Assembly (NCBI GenBank): GCA_947650365.1
Contig: CANTAL010000002.1
Location: 999,501 to 1,063,500, forward strand
Origin: Chamaelirium japonicum
Taxonomy: Eukaryota; Streptophyta; Magnoliopsida; Liliales; Melanthiaceae
Direction of reading: 5' to 3'
Length of the DNA stretch: 64,000 nucleotides
Each line of letters opens with the position of its first letter. Position 1 is the stretch's first letter. Both the position numbers and the translations under genes were made by a program. The notes beneath the pieces are model-generated. The model did not search any database. It saw nothing but the letters and a program-made list of their open reading frames with translations, and was not told the DNA's origin. Shown here piece by piece: positions 44,889-57,680 of this stretch.

Positions 44889-47800
44889 TATTATCAGCAC
44901 GAATATGTCGAGCCCAGCCGACCAGTCACAAAAAAACGGAGAAAGAAATAAAGGTAGAAGAGAGAGAAGAGAAAAGAGAATGAAGAGATAAACGAAGAAA
45001 GAAGAGAGAAGAAGTCCTACTCCAGTTTTTTAGCCACGGGTCTAGGTATGAAATAAGAAGGATTCTAAAGTCCAAAACTCTACATCTCTATAATATAATT
45101 AAATCTTTCCATTTTTTTCTTTCCCTCATCTCACAACACGTTATCAGCACGAAAATTTCGAGCCCAATCAACCAGTCACAAGAAATCGGAGAGAGAAACG
45201 AAGACAAAAGAGAGAGAAGAAGAAAGAAGAGAATGGAGAGATAAAGAAAGATAAAAGAGAGAAGAAGTCCTACTCTAGTCCATTGGCCATAGCTACATAT
45301 GTGAAGTAAGAAGGAATCTAAATTCTAAAACTGCACTTCTAAATAGTCTCATCTCAACGTTATTATGACTATCATAGTAATGTTACTATAATTTTTTAAT
45401 TAAATTAATTATTTATTTAATTATTAAATAGGTATGAAGTAAGAAGGAATCTAAATTCCAAAACTTTAATTCTCAATATTTATACGACCCCTTTAGGGTG
45501 GGGCATGTTTGATGGTTCTCTCTTTATCCCATCTCACAATATGTTATTAGCACGGATATGTCATGCCCTGCTAACTAGTCGTAAGAAAACAAAGAGAGAA
45601 ATGAAGACAGAAGAGAGAGAAGAAACGAGAAAAGAACTAAGAGATAAACAAAGATCGAAGGAGAAGAAGTCCTGCTCCAATCCATTGGCCACGGGTATAG
45701 GTGTGAAGTAAGAAGGAATCTAAATTCCAAAACACTACAGAAGAGAGAAAAAGAGTAAAGATAACGGAAAGATAAATTAAGAGAGAATAAGTCTTGCTCC
45801 AGTCCATTATCCACGGGTATAGGTGTGAAGTAAGAAGGAATCTAAATTCCAAAACTCTACTTCTGTCATCGTTTATCTCTCCGTTCTCTTCTCTCTTCTT
45901 CTCTCTCTTCTGTGTAGTTTTGGAATTTAGATTCCTTCTTACATCACACCTATACCTGTGGCAAATGGACTGGAGTAGGACTTTTACTATCTTCTCTCTT
46001 TTGTTATCTCTTCGTTATCTTCTTTCTTCTTCTCTCTCTTTTGTCTTCATTTCTCTCTTAATTAAATAATTATATTATTTATTTAAATTATTTAGGTAGA
46101 AGAGAGAAGAGAACAGAGAGTTAAACCAAGAGAGAAGGGGAGAAGAAGTCATGCTCCAGTCCACTGGCCACGGGTATAGGTGTGAAGTAAGAAGGAATCT
46201 AAATTCCAAAACTCCATAGACGAATAAAAATAAGAGAGAAGAGAACAGAAAAGAGAGAAGAATAGAGAAGAGAACGTAGAGATAAACGAAAAGAGAAGAG
46301 AGAAAATTCCTACTCCAGTCCATTGGCCACGGGTATAAGTGTAAAGTAAAAGGGAATCTAAATTCCAAAACTCCATAAAAGATAGAGTAGATAAGGGCAG
46401 ACTTCTATTTATTTATTAAAACTATAGGGATATATAATATTTTATTTAGGTCCCTTCTCTCTTCTAACAACACGTTCTCAGCTTGAACATGTCTAGTCTA
46501 ACCGACTAGTCATAAGAAAACAAAGAGAGAAATAAAGACAGAAGAAAGAGAAAAAAAGAGAAAAGAATGGAGAGATAAACAAAGAGAGAAGAGATAAGAA
46601 GTCCTGCTCTAGTCCATTCGCCACGGGTATAGGTTTGAAGTAAGAAGGAATCTAAATTCTAAAAATCCACTTCTTAATATTTATACGACCCCTTAAGGGT
46701 ACGGCACGTGTGACGGTTCTCTCTTTCTCCTATCTCACAATATGTTATTAGTACGAATATATCATGCCCAGCAGACCAATTAAAAGAAAACGGAGAGAAA
46801 AATAAAAACAGAAGAGAGGGAAGAAGAAAGAAGAGGACGGAAAAATAAACGAAGAAAAAAGAAGTCATGCCCAAGTCTATTGACCACAGGTATAGGTGTG
46901 AAGTAAGAAGGAATCTAAATTTAAAAACTCCATAGAAAAGAGAGAAGAAGAGAAAAGAGAATGGAGAGATAAATGAAATAAGAAGAAAGAAGAAGTCATA
47001 CTCCAAGTCATTGGCTATGGGTATAGGTGTGAAGTAAGAAGGAATCTAAATTCCAAAACTTCACTTTTGTCTTTGTTTCTCAATCCATTTTCTTACGACT
47101 GGTCAGTTGGGCTCAACATATTCGTGCTGATAACGTGTTGTGAGATGAGAGAAAGGGAGAGCCATCAATCGTGCCCCACCCTAAAGGGGTCATAAATTAT
47201 TTATTATTTATAGGGTAAGCATACTTTAGGCCTAAGCAATCTATGGTAAACCCTAATCCATGGGAGAAGAGAGAAGAGAATAGCAAAAGTAAATTATATT
47301 ATTGAGAAGTGGAGTTCTGGAATTTAGATTACTTCTTACTTCATACTTAAACCCGTAGTTAATGGACTGGAGCAGGACTTCTTCTCTCTTCTATCTTCAT
47401 TTATCTCTCCGTTCTCTTCTCTCTTATTCTCTTTTCTGACTTTGTTTCTCTCTCCGTTTTCTTATAACTAGTCAGCTAGGCTCGACATATTCTTGCTGAT
47501 AATGTATTATGAGATGGGAGAATAAGAAAGCCATCAAATATGCCCCACCCTAAAGGGGTCGTATAAATATTAAAATATTAAATTTTGGAATTTAGATTCC
47601 TCTTACTTCACACCTATACCCATGGCTAATGGCCTGGAGCAGGACTTCTTCTCTCTTCATTTAAACTTTCATTCTTTTCTCTCTTTTTCTCACTCTTCTA
47701 TTGTCGTTTCTCTCTCCGTTTTCTCTTCTCTCTTTTTCTCTCTCTTCTGTCTTTATTTCTCTCTCTGTTTTCTTGTGACTGGTAGGCTAGGCTTGATATG

Positions 47801-49219
47801 TTCGTGTTGATAATGTGTTGTGAGGTGGAAGAAAGAGAGATCCATCAAATATGCCCCTTCCTAAAGGTGTCATTTAAATATTGAGAAGTAAAGTTTTGTA
47901 ATTTAGATTCTTTCTTACTTCACACCTATACCTGTGGCTAATAGACTGGAGCAGGACTTCTTTCCTTTTCATACTGATAATGTAACTATAATTTTTTAAA
48001 TTAAATTAATTGTTTAATTAAAATGAAGAGAGTTTTGGAATTTACTATGATAATAATAATAAAATTTAGATGGTACTATTGAGACGTGGAGTTTTGGAAT
48101 TTAGATTTCTTCTAACATTACACCTATACCCTTGGCGAATAGACTAGAGCAGGACTTCTTATCTTTTCTCTCTTCATTTATCTCTCTATTCTCTTCTCTT
48201 TTATTCTCTCCCTTTTGTCTTTGTTTCTCTTTCCATTTTCTTATGACTCCTCGGCTGGGCTCGACATGTTCGTGTTAATAACATATTGTGAGATGGGAGA
48301 AAGAGAGAGCCGCCAAATATGCCCCACCCTAAAGGGGTTATATATTGTTTATAGGGTAAGCTTACTTAGGGCCTAAGCAATCTATAGGAAACCCTAATCC
48401 ATAGGAGAAGAGAGAAGAGAATGAAGAGATTTAATTATATTATTGAGAAATAGAGTTTTGGAATTTAGATTCCTTCTTACTTTACACCTATACCCTTGGC
48501 GAATGGACTGGAGTAAGACTTCTCTCTTCTCTCATCATTTATCATTCTGTTATATTCTCTCTTCTCACAACACATTATCATCATGAAAATATCGAGCCCA
48601 GCCGACCAGTTATAAGAAAACGATACGAGAAACGAAGACAAAAGAGAGAAGAAGAGAGAAGAGAACAGAGAGATAAAAAAAGAAGAAGAAGAGAAATAAA
48701 ATATTTTTCATGCTCATAAATTTATATAAATTATTTAAGAATTATGTAATGTTTTATAATTTAATATTTAAATAATAACGTTGAGATGATACAATTTAAA
48801 TATTTAAAGAAACAATATACTTTATAATATTTAAAGAAATATTAATTGAAATAAATAAAATAAATAAGTAATCTTCCATCTCACAATACGTTATCAGTCC
48901 AAACATATCGAGCCCAGCAGACCAGTCTCAAAAAAACATAAAAAAAAACAAAAACAAAAGAGATTGAAGGAGTGAGAAAATAACGGAGAGATAAACAAAG
49001 AGAGAAGAGAGAAGAAGTCCTGCTTTAGTCCATTCGCCACTGGTATAGGCGTGAAGTAAGAAGGAATCTAAATTCCATAACCCCACAGAAGATAGAGAAT
49101 AAAAGAGAAGAGAACGGAGCGATAAATAAAGAGAAAATAAAGAAGAAGTCTTGCTCAAGACCATTCGCCAGGGGTATTGGTGTGAACTAAGAAGGAATCT
49201 AAATTCCAAAACTCCACTT

Positions 49220-50118
49220 CTCAATAGTATTATCTCAACGTTATTATGATTATCATAGTAATATAACTAAATTTTTTTTAATTAAATTAATTATTTATTT
49301 AATTATTAAATAATTTAATAATTTAAATAATTTAATAATTAATTTCTTAGTAAAAATTTAATTTTTAACTTATTTAATTATTTAATTAATTTATTTATTA
49401 TTATATTACTAAATAATTAAATTACATAACGATTTAATTATTTAAATTACTAAAGAAAGAAATATTGATTTAATAATATAATTAATTAATTTATTAATTT
49501 TATAAGTTATTTTTTAAAATATTATTTTATTTTTAAATAATGAAATAATTAGTTAATTATTTCAATATTTAAAAACTTATTTAGTAAATAAATATATTAA
49601 ATAGAATATTTACTAAAAAAAAAAATTTAATTATTAAATAATTTATTATTAAATAAATAATAATAAAATAAATTATTATATCATTAGATAATTAAATAAT
49701 TAATTTATTAAATTTTGAAATATTAATTGAAATTAAAAAAAAAATTTATTTAATTAAGTAATCAAATTAAAAAATAATTTAATAACTATTTACTTATTAT
49801 TTATATAATTAGTTAATTATTTGAATATATAAATAGTAAAATATTTTTTAAAAAATCATAATATATTTTAAAATAATTAAATAAATATTTTTTTATTTTA
49901 ATATTTAAATAATAAATAAATTATTTAAATAATTTAGTTATATAATTATAAAAATAATTAAATATTTATTTAATTATTTAATTATTTAATAATTTAATTT
50001 ATTAAACAAATTAAATTAATTAAATATTAGGAAGTAAAGAAGTAAGATGAGGTAACCCGAATTTTTTATCTTAAAAATAATTTATATTTTTCTTTAAAAA
50101 AATTTAAAACATTATAAC
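49220..50118 (+). repeat. AT-rich Z block, full length
   Basis: From CTCAATAGTATTATCTCAAC to ACATTATAAC, with the GGAAGTAAAGAAG tail near 50030. Offset from K is 0.52 kb against about 0.87 kb in the other copies, so one module is missing between them. Confidence 0.8.
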
Positions 50119-50344
50119 TGTTATAAGATCGTTCGATGGGATGGCTATCCACCGTCGGATCTTTCCCATGGATTATGGTTTCCCATAGATTGTTTAGGCC
50201 CTAAGTAAGCTTACCCAATAAATAATATACGACCCTTTTCCTATAGATTGCTTAGGCCCTAAGTAAGCTTACCCAATAAATAATATACGACCTATTTAGG
50301 GTGGGGCATGTTTGACGACTCTCTTTTTTTCCCATCTAACTACA
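50119..50344 (+). repeat. LTR-like module with 59-bp internal duplication
   Basis: 226 bp, TGTTATAAGATCG to CTAACTACA, same doubled TATA-containing segment as at 30198 and 44663. CGTTATCAGCACGAACATA follows. Confidence 0.8.
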
Positions 50345-51499
50345 CGTTATCAGCACGAACATATAGAGCCCAGCCAACCAGTCATAAGAAAACAGAGAGA
50401 GAAATGAAGACAGAAGAGAGAGAAGAGAATGAAAAGATAAACGAAGAGAGAAGAAAGAAGAAGTCCTACTCCAGTCCATTGCCACGGGTATAGGTATGAA
50501 GTAAGAAAGAATCTAATTTCCAAAACTCCACTTCTCAATAATATAATTAAATCTCTTTATTCTCTTCTTTCTCCTACCTCACAACACGTTATTAGTACGA
50601 AAATATCGAGCCCAGCCGACCAGTCATAAGTAAATAGAGAGAGAAATGAAGATCGAAGAGAGAGAAGAAGAAAGAAGAGAACGGAGAGATAAACAAAGAG
50701 AGAAGAGAGAAGAAGTCATGCTCTAGTCCATTAGCCATGGGTATAGGTGTAAAGTAAGAAGGAATCTAAATTCCAAAACTCCACTAAAAAGAGATGATAA
50801 AAAAGAAAAGAACAGAGAGATAAATAAAGAGAGAAGAGAGAAGAAGTCCTGCTCCAGTTCATTGTCCACGGGTATAGGTGTGAAGTAAGAAGGAATCTAA
50901 ATTCCAAAACTCCACTTCTATCGTCGTTTATCTCTCCGTTATCTTTTCTCTTCTTCTCTCTCTTTTGTGTAATTTTAGAATTTTTATTCATTCTTACTTC
51001 AAACCTATATCCATGGCGAATAGACTAGAGCATGACTTCTTCTGTCTACTCTCTTTATTTATCTCTCTGTTCTCTTCTCTCTTCTTCTCTCTCTTCTGTC
51101 TTAGTTTCTCTCTCAATTAAATAATTATATTATTTAATTAAATTATTTAGGAAGAAGTGAGAAGAGAATAGAGAGATAAATGAAGAGAGAAAGGGAGAAG
51201 AAATCTTGCTCCAGTCCATTGGCCACGGGTATAGGTGTGAAGTAAGAAGGAATCAAAATTCTAAAACTCCACTTCTATGTTCGTTTATCTCTCTGTTGTC
51301 TTATTTATTCTTCTTTTTTTTATGTAATATTAGAATTTAGATTTCTTCTTACTTCACACCTATACCCATGGTGAATGGACTAGAGTGGTTCTTCTTCTCT
51401 CTTCTCTCTTTATTTATCACTCTGTTCTCTTCTCTCCTTTCTATCTTAGTTTCTCTCTCAATTAAATAATTATATTATTTAATTAAATTATTTAGGTAG

Positions 51500-51990
51500 A
51501 AGATAGAAGAGAATTGAGAGATAAACAAAGTGAGAAGAGAGACGAAGTCTTACTCCAGTCCATTGGCCATGGGTATAGGTGTAAAGTAAGATTGAATCTA
51601 AATTCCAAAACTCCATAAAAAAGAGAGGAGAAAAGAGAAGATAACGGAGAGATAAACGAAGAGAGAAGAGAGAAGTAGTCGGGCTCCAGTTTATTATCCA
51701 TGGGTATAGGTGTAAAGTAAGAAGGAATCTAAATTCGAAAACTCTATAAAAAAAAGAGGAGAAAAGAGAAGAAAATTGAGAGATAAACAAAGAGAGAAGA
51801 GAGAAGAAGTCCTACTCCAATCCATTGGCCATGGGTATAGGTGTAAAGTAAAAAGGAATCTAAATTTTAAAACTTCATAGAAAAGAGAGGAGAAAAGTGA
51901 AGAGAACGAAGAGATAAATAAAGAGAGAAGAGAGAAGAAGTCCTTCTCCAGTCCATTGTCCATGGGTATAGGTGTGAAGTAAGAATGAAT
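51500..51990 (+). repeat. Regular 130-bp tandem sub-repeat
   Basis: Four consecutive units. The word GGGTATAGGT starts at 51571, 51702, 51833 and 51963, a spacing of 131, 131 and 130 bp. Each unit is a GA-rich tract, CCATTGGCCATGGGTATAGG, then GTAAGAAGGAATCTAAATTC. This shows the leader itself is a tandem monomer. Confidence 0.9.
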
Positions 51991-52542
51991 CTAAATTCCA
52001 AAACTCCACTTCTATGTTCGTTTATCTTTCCGTTTTCTTTTTTCTTCTTCTCTCTCTTCTGTATAGTTTTAGAATTTAGATTCCTTCTGACTTCATACCT
52101 ATACCCAAGGCGAATGGACTGGAGTAGGACTTCTTCTCTCTTCTCTCCTTATTTATCTCTCTGTTCTCTTCTTTTTTCTTCTCTCTCTTCTATCTTAGTT
52201 TCTGTCTCAATTAAATAATCATATTATTTAATTAAATTATTTAGGTAGAAGAGAGAAAAGAACGGAGAGATAAACGAAGAGAGAAAGGGAGAAGAAGTCT
52301 TGCTCTAGTTCATTGGCCACGGGTATAGGTATGAAGTAAGAAATAATCTAAATTATAAAACTCCACAGAAGAGAGAGAAGAAGAAAGAAGAGAATGGAGA
52401 AGAGAGGGAAGAATCAAGATGAGAACATATAGATAAAGAAAGAGAGAAGAGAGAAGAAGTCATGCTCTAGTCTATTGGCCACGGGTATAGGTGTGAATTA
52501 ATAAGGAATCTTAATTCCAAAACTTTACAGAAGAAAGAAAAG

Positions 52543-55319
52543 ATAAGGATATACTTCTATTTAATTATTAAAACTATAGAGATTTATATTATTTTATTTA
52601 GGTTCTCTTCTTTCTTCCCACAACACGTTACCAGCACGAACATATCAAGCCCAACTAACTAGTCACAAGAAAACGGAGAGAGAAACAAAAACAAAAGAGA
52701 GAGAAAAAGTGAGAAGAGAATGAAGAGATAAACGAAGAGAGAAGAAAGAAGAAGTTCGGCTCCAATCCATTGGCCACGGGTATATATGTAAAGTAAGAAG
52801 TAATTTAAATTCCAAAACTCCACTTCACAGTATTTATACGACCTCTTTAGGGTGGGGCACATGTGACAGCTTTCTCCCATCTCACAACAGATTATCAGTA
52901 CGAACATGTCGAGCCCAGCCGACCAGTTATAAGAAAATAGATAGAGAAATAAAGACCGAAGAGAGAGAAGAAGAGAGAAGAGAATGGAGAGATAAACAAT
53001 AAAAGAAGAGAGAAGAAGTCCTACTCCAGTCCATTAGCCATGGGTATAGGTGTGAAGTAAGAAGTAATCTAAATTCAAAAACTCAACAGAAGAGAGAGAA
53101 GAATAAAGAAGAGAACGGAGAGATAAAGAAAGAAAGAGAGAGAAGAAGTCCTGCTCTAGTTCATTGGCCATGGATATGGTGTGAAGTAAAAAGGAATCTA
53201 AATTCAAAAACTTTACTTATGTCTTCGTTTCTCTCTCTGTTTTCTCACGACTGGTCAGCTGAGCTCGACATGTTCGTGCAGATAACGTGTTGTGAGATAG
53301 GAGAAAGAGAGAGCCGTCAAATATGACCAACCATAAAGGGGTCGTATATTATTTATTATTTATAAAGTAATCTTACTTAGGGTCTAAGCGGTCTATGGGA
53401 ATCCCTAATCTATGAGAGAAGAGAGAAGAGAATAGAGAGATTTAATTATATTATTGAGAAATAGAGTTTTGGAATTTAGGTTATTTCTTACTTCACACCT
53501 AGACCCATGGCCAATGGACTCGAGTAGGACTTCTCTCTTCTCTCTTTGTTTATCTCTCCGTTCTCTTCTCTCTTGTTCTCTCTCTTCTAATTTCGTTTTT
53601 CTCTCCGTTTTCTTGTGACTGATCGGCTGGGCTCGATATGTTCGCACTGATAACGTGTTGTGAGATAGGAGAAAGAGAGAGCCGTCAAATATGCACCACC
53701 CTAAAGGGGTCGTATAAATATTGAGAAGTTGAGTTTTGGAATTTAGATTCCTTCTAAGTACTCCATTCCTATACTCGTGGCTAATGGACTGGAGCAGGAC
53801 TTCTTCTCTCTTCGTTTATTTATTCATTCTCTTCTCTCTTCTTCTCTCTCTGCTGTCTTCGTTTCTCACTTTATTTTCTCTTTTTTTTTCTTCTCTCTCT
53901 TCTGTCTTCATTTCTTTTACTTGACTGGTAGGCTGGGCTTGACATGTTCGAACTGATAACGTATTGTGAGGTGGAAGAAAAAGAGAGCCGTCAAACGTGC
54001 TCTACCCTAAAAGGGTTATATAAATATTGAGAAGTGAAGTTTTGTAATTTAGATTCCTTCTTACTTCATACTTGTACCCATGGCCAATGGACTGGAGCAT
54101 GACTTCTTCTTTTTTTGTGTTGATAATGTTACTATAAGTTTTTTAATTAAATAATTATTTAATTAAAATGAAGAGAGTTTTGGAATTTACTATGATAATC
54201 ATAATAACATTGAGATGATACTATTGATAAGTGAAGTTTAAGAATTTAGATTCCTTCTTACTTTACACTTATACCCATGGCGAATGGACTGGAGCAGGAC
54301 TTCTTTTATCTTCTCTCTTTGTTTATCTCTCTATTATCTTCTCTTTTCTTCTCTCTCTTCGATCTTCGTTTCTCTCTTTATTTTCTTGCGACTGGTCGCT
54401 GGGCACGACATGTTCGTGCTGATAATGAATTGTGAGATAGGAGAAAGAGAGAGCCATCAAACATGCCCCACCCTAAAGGGGTCGTATATTATTTATAGGG
54501 TAAGCTTACTTAGGACCTATAGAATCTATGGGAAATCCTAATCCAAGGGAGAAGAGAGAAGAGAACGGAGATATTTAATTATATTATTGAGAAGTGGAGT
54601 TTTGAAATTTTGATTCCTTTTTACTTCACTCCTATACCCTTGCGATTGGACTGAAGTAAGACTTATTCTCTCTTTTCTCTTTATTTATCTCTTCATTTTC
54701 TTCTCTCTTCTCACAACACGTTATCAGCACGAACATATCGAGCCCAACCGACCAGTCCCAAGAAAACGAAATAAGAAACGAAGACAAAAGAGAGAGAAGA
54801 GAACAAAAAGATAAATGAAGAGAAAAGAAGAGAAATAAAATATTTTTCATACTCATAAATTTATATAAATTATTTAATAAATATAAAATATTTTATAATT
54901 AAATATTTAAATATTAACATTGAGATAATACTATTTAAATATTTAAAAAATGATATACTTTATAATATTTAATAAAATATTAATTGATATAAATAAAATA
55001 AATATATAATCTCCCATCTCACAACACGTTATCAGTACGAAAATGTCGAGCCCAATGAACGAGTCATAAAAAAAAGATAGAGAAATGAAGATAGAAGAGA
55101 GAGAAGGAGAGAGAAGAGAACGGAGAGATAAATGAAGAGATAAGATAGAAGAAGTCTTGCTCCAGTCCATTCACCATAGGTATAGGTGTGAAGTAAGATG
55201 GAATCAAAATTCCAAAACTCCACTTCTTAATGAATTTTTTGCTATAAAAATAATTTATAATTTTCTTTAAAAAAGTTTAAAACAATACAACTATTATAAG
55301 ATCGTTCGATCGGATGGCA
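52543..55319. repeat. Higher-order repeat, 5' part of copy C
   Basis: L (52543), forward modules, reverse modules (from 53215), truncated W (about 54118-54225), K (54835-55010) and a forward module. It is cut at about 55235-55319, where a Z tail and the first 30 bases of an LTR-like module (TATTATAAGATCG) join to GGCAATGGACTGGAGCAGG of a reverse module. Confidence 0.8.
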
Positions 55320-57051
55320 ATGGACTGGAGCAGGACTTCTTCTATCTTCTATCTTCGTTTATATCTCTGTTCTCTTCTCTCTTCTGTCCTCGTTTCTCTC
55401 TCTATTATCTTATGATTGGTCGACTGGGTTAGACATATTCGTGCTGATAATATGTTATAAGATGAGAGAAAGAGAGAGTCGTCAAACGTGCCCCATCTAA
55501 AGGGGTCATATATTATTTATAGGGTAAACTTACATAGGGCCTAAGAAATCTATGGGAAATCCTAATCCATGGGAGAAGAAAGAAGAGAACAAAGAGATTT
55601 AATTATATTATTGAGAAGTGGAGTTTTGGAATTTAGATTCCTTCTTACTTCACAACTATATCCGTAGCTAATAGACTAGAGCAAGACTTCTTCTCTCTCC
55701 TCTCATTGTTTATCTCTCTGTTCTCTTCTCTCTTCTTCTCTCTCTTTTGTCTTTGTTTCTCTCTCCATTTTCTTATGACTGGTCGGCTGGGCTCGACATG
55801 TTCGTACTGATAAAGTATTATGAGATAGGAGAAAGAGATCGAGAGTCGTCAAATATGCCCTACCCTAAATGGGTCGTATAAATATTAAAAAGTGGAATTT
55901 TGGAATTTAGATTCTTTTTTACTTCGTACCTATACCCGTGGCCAATGGACTGGAACAGGACTTCTTCTCTCTTCTCTCTTCATTTATCTCTCTGTTCTCT
56001 TCTCTTTTCTTCTCTCTCTTTTATGGAGTTTTGGAATTTAGATTCCATCTTACTTCACACCTATACCCGTGTGATAAGAGACTATTTAAATAATTAATTC
56101 TTAGTTCTTTTCTCTCTCTCTCTTCTGTCTTTGTTTCTCTCTCTGTTTTCTTATGACTGGTCGGTAGGGCTAGACATGTTTGTGCTGATAATATTTTGTG
56201 AGATGGGAGAAAGAGAGAGCCGCCAAACGTACCCTACCCTAAAGGGGTCGTATTTTATTTATAGGGTAAGCTTACTTAGGGCCTAAGCAATCTATGGTAA
56301 ACCCTAATCCATAGAAAAAAAGAGAAGAGAACGAAGAGCTTTTATTATTTTATTGAGAAGTGGAGTTTTGGAATTTAGATTCCTTCTTACTACACACCTA
56401 TACCAATGGCGAATACACTGGAGCAGGACTTCTTCTCTCTTCTCTATTCGTTTATCTCTCTGTTTTCTTCTCTCTTCTTCTCTCTCTTCCGTCTTGGTTT
56501 CTCTCTCTGTTTTTGTATGACTAGTCGGTTGGGCTCGATATATTCGTGCTAATAATATGTTGTGAGATAGGAGAAAAAGAGAGCCATCAAACATGCCCCA
56601 CCCTAATTAGATTTCTTCTTACTTTATACCTATACCCGTGGCCAATAGGTTGGAGTAGGATTTCTTCTATCTTTTCTCTTCGTTTATCTCCCCGTTCTCT
56701 TCTCTCTTCTTTTCTCTCTTCTGTCTTCCTTTCTCTCTCTGTTTTCTTATGATTGGTCGGCTAGGATCGATATGTTTGTGTTGATAACATATTATGTGAT
56801 AAAGAAAACGAGAGCCGTCAAACGTGCCCAACCCTAAAGGGGTTATATAAATATTGTGAAGTAGAGTTTTGAAATTTAGATTCTTTCTTAGTTTATACTT
56901 ATACCCGGGGTGAATGGACTGGAGCAGGACTACTTCTCTCTTCATTTATCTCCCCATTTTCTTCTTTTTTCTTTTCTCTCTTCTGTCTCCGTTTCTCTCT
57001 CCGTTTTCTTGTGACTGGTCGGCTGGGCTCGACATGTTCATGCTGATAACG

Positions 57052-57219
57052 TGTTGTGAGATGGGAGAAAGAGAGAGCCATCAAATGTTCTCCACCCTAA
57101 AGGAGTCGTATATTATTTATAGGATAAGCTTACTTAGGGCCTAAGTAATCTAAAAGAAACCCTAATCCATGGGAGAGATCCGATGGTGGACAACCATCCG
57201 ATCGAACGATCTTATAACA
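57052..57219 (-). repeat. LTR-like module, complete, reverse
   Basis: 168 bp, starting TGTTGTGAGATGGG and ending CGATCTTATAACA on the plus strand, so both ends show the inverted TGTT/AACA termini. It contains GAAACCCTAATCC and TATTATTTATAGG. It is preceded by CATGCTGATAACG, the reversed primer-site-like motif. Confidence 0.8.
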
Positions 57220-57680
57220 GTTGTAATATTTTAAACTTTTTAAAGAAAAATATAAATTATTTTTAAAGGAAAAAATTCAGGTGTGCCTCATCTTTCTTTT
57301 TTACTTCCTATTATTTAATTAATTTAATTAGTTTAATAAATTAAATAGTTAAATAATTAAATAAATATTTAATTATCTATATAACTAAATATTTAAATAA
57401 TTTATTTATTATTTAAATTTTAAAATAAATAAATATTAATTTAATTATTTTAAAAAATTAAGTTATTTAAAAAAATATTTAATTATTTATATATTCAAAA
57501 AATTAATTTATTATTAAAATAATAAAAAAATAGTTATTGAATTATTATTTTATTTTATTACTTAATTAAATAATTAATTTTTTTTTATTTATTTTAATTA
57601 ATATTTCATAATTTAATAAAAAATAATAATAATTTAATTACATAACAAATTTATTAAAATTATAATTTTTTTAACTATAT
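57220..57680 (-). repeat. AT-rich Z block, reverse
   Basis: Starts GTTGTAATATTTTAAAC, passes the reversed tail (GTGCCTCATCTTTC, TTTACTTCC) and ends at AACTATATCTTCTTC. Mirror partner of 39735-40186. Confidence 0.8.

Larger units (their letters stand above)
41770..46381. repeat. Higher-order repeat, 3' part of a copy
   Basis: It starts at a flip (CTACTTCTGTCTTC) and runs K linker (42905), Z (43769-44662), 226-bp LTR-like module (44663-44888), forward modules, reverse module, J2 palindrome (about 46056) and then L (46382). Its first 2.45 kb (41770 to about 44230) matches 4557-7018 with shared rare variants, including CATTACGA near 42065. Confidence 0.8.
46382..52542. repeat. Higher-order repeat, complete copy B
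   Basis: A 6.16-kb unit: L (46382), forward modules, reverse modules (from about 47060), truncated W (about 47985-48083), K (48696-48870), Z (49220-50118), 226-bp LTR-like module (50119-50344), forward modules, and flips with J2 palindromes at about 51113, 51455 and 52207. It is about 0.9 kb longer than copy A, mostly from extra 130-bp sub-repeats at 51500-51990 and an extra J2 unit. Confidence 0.8.
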
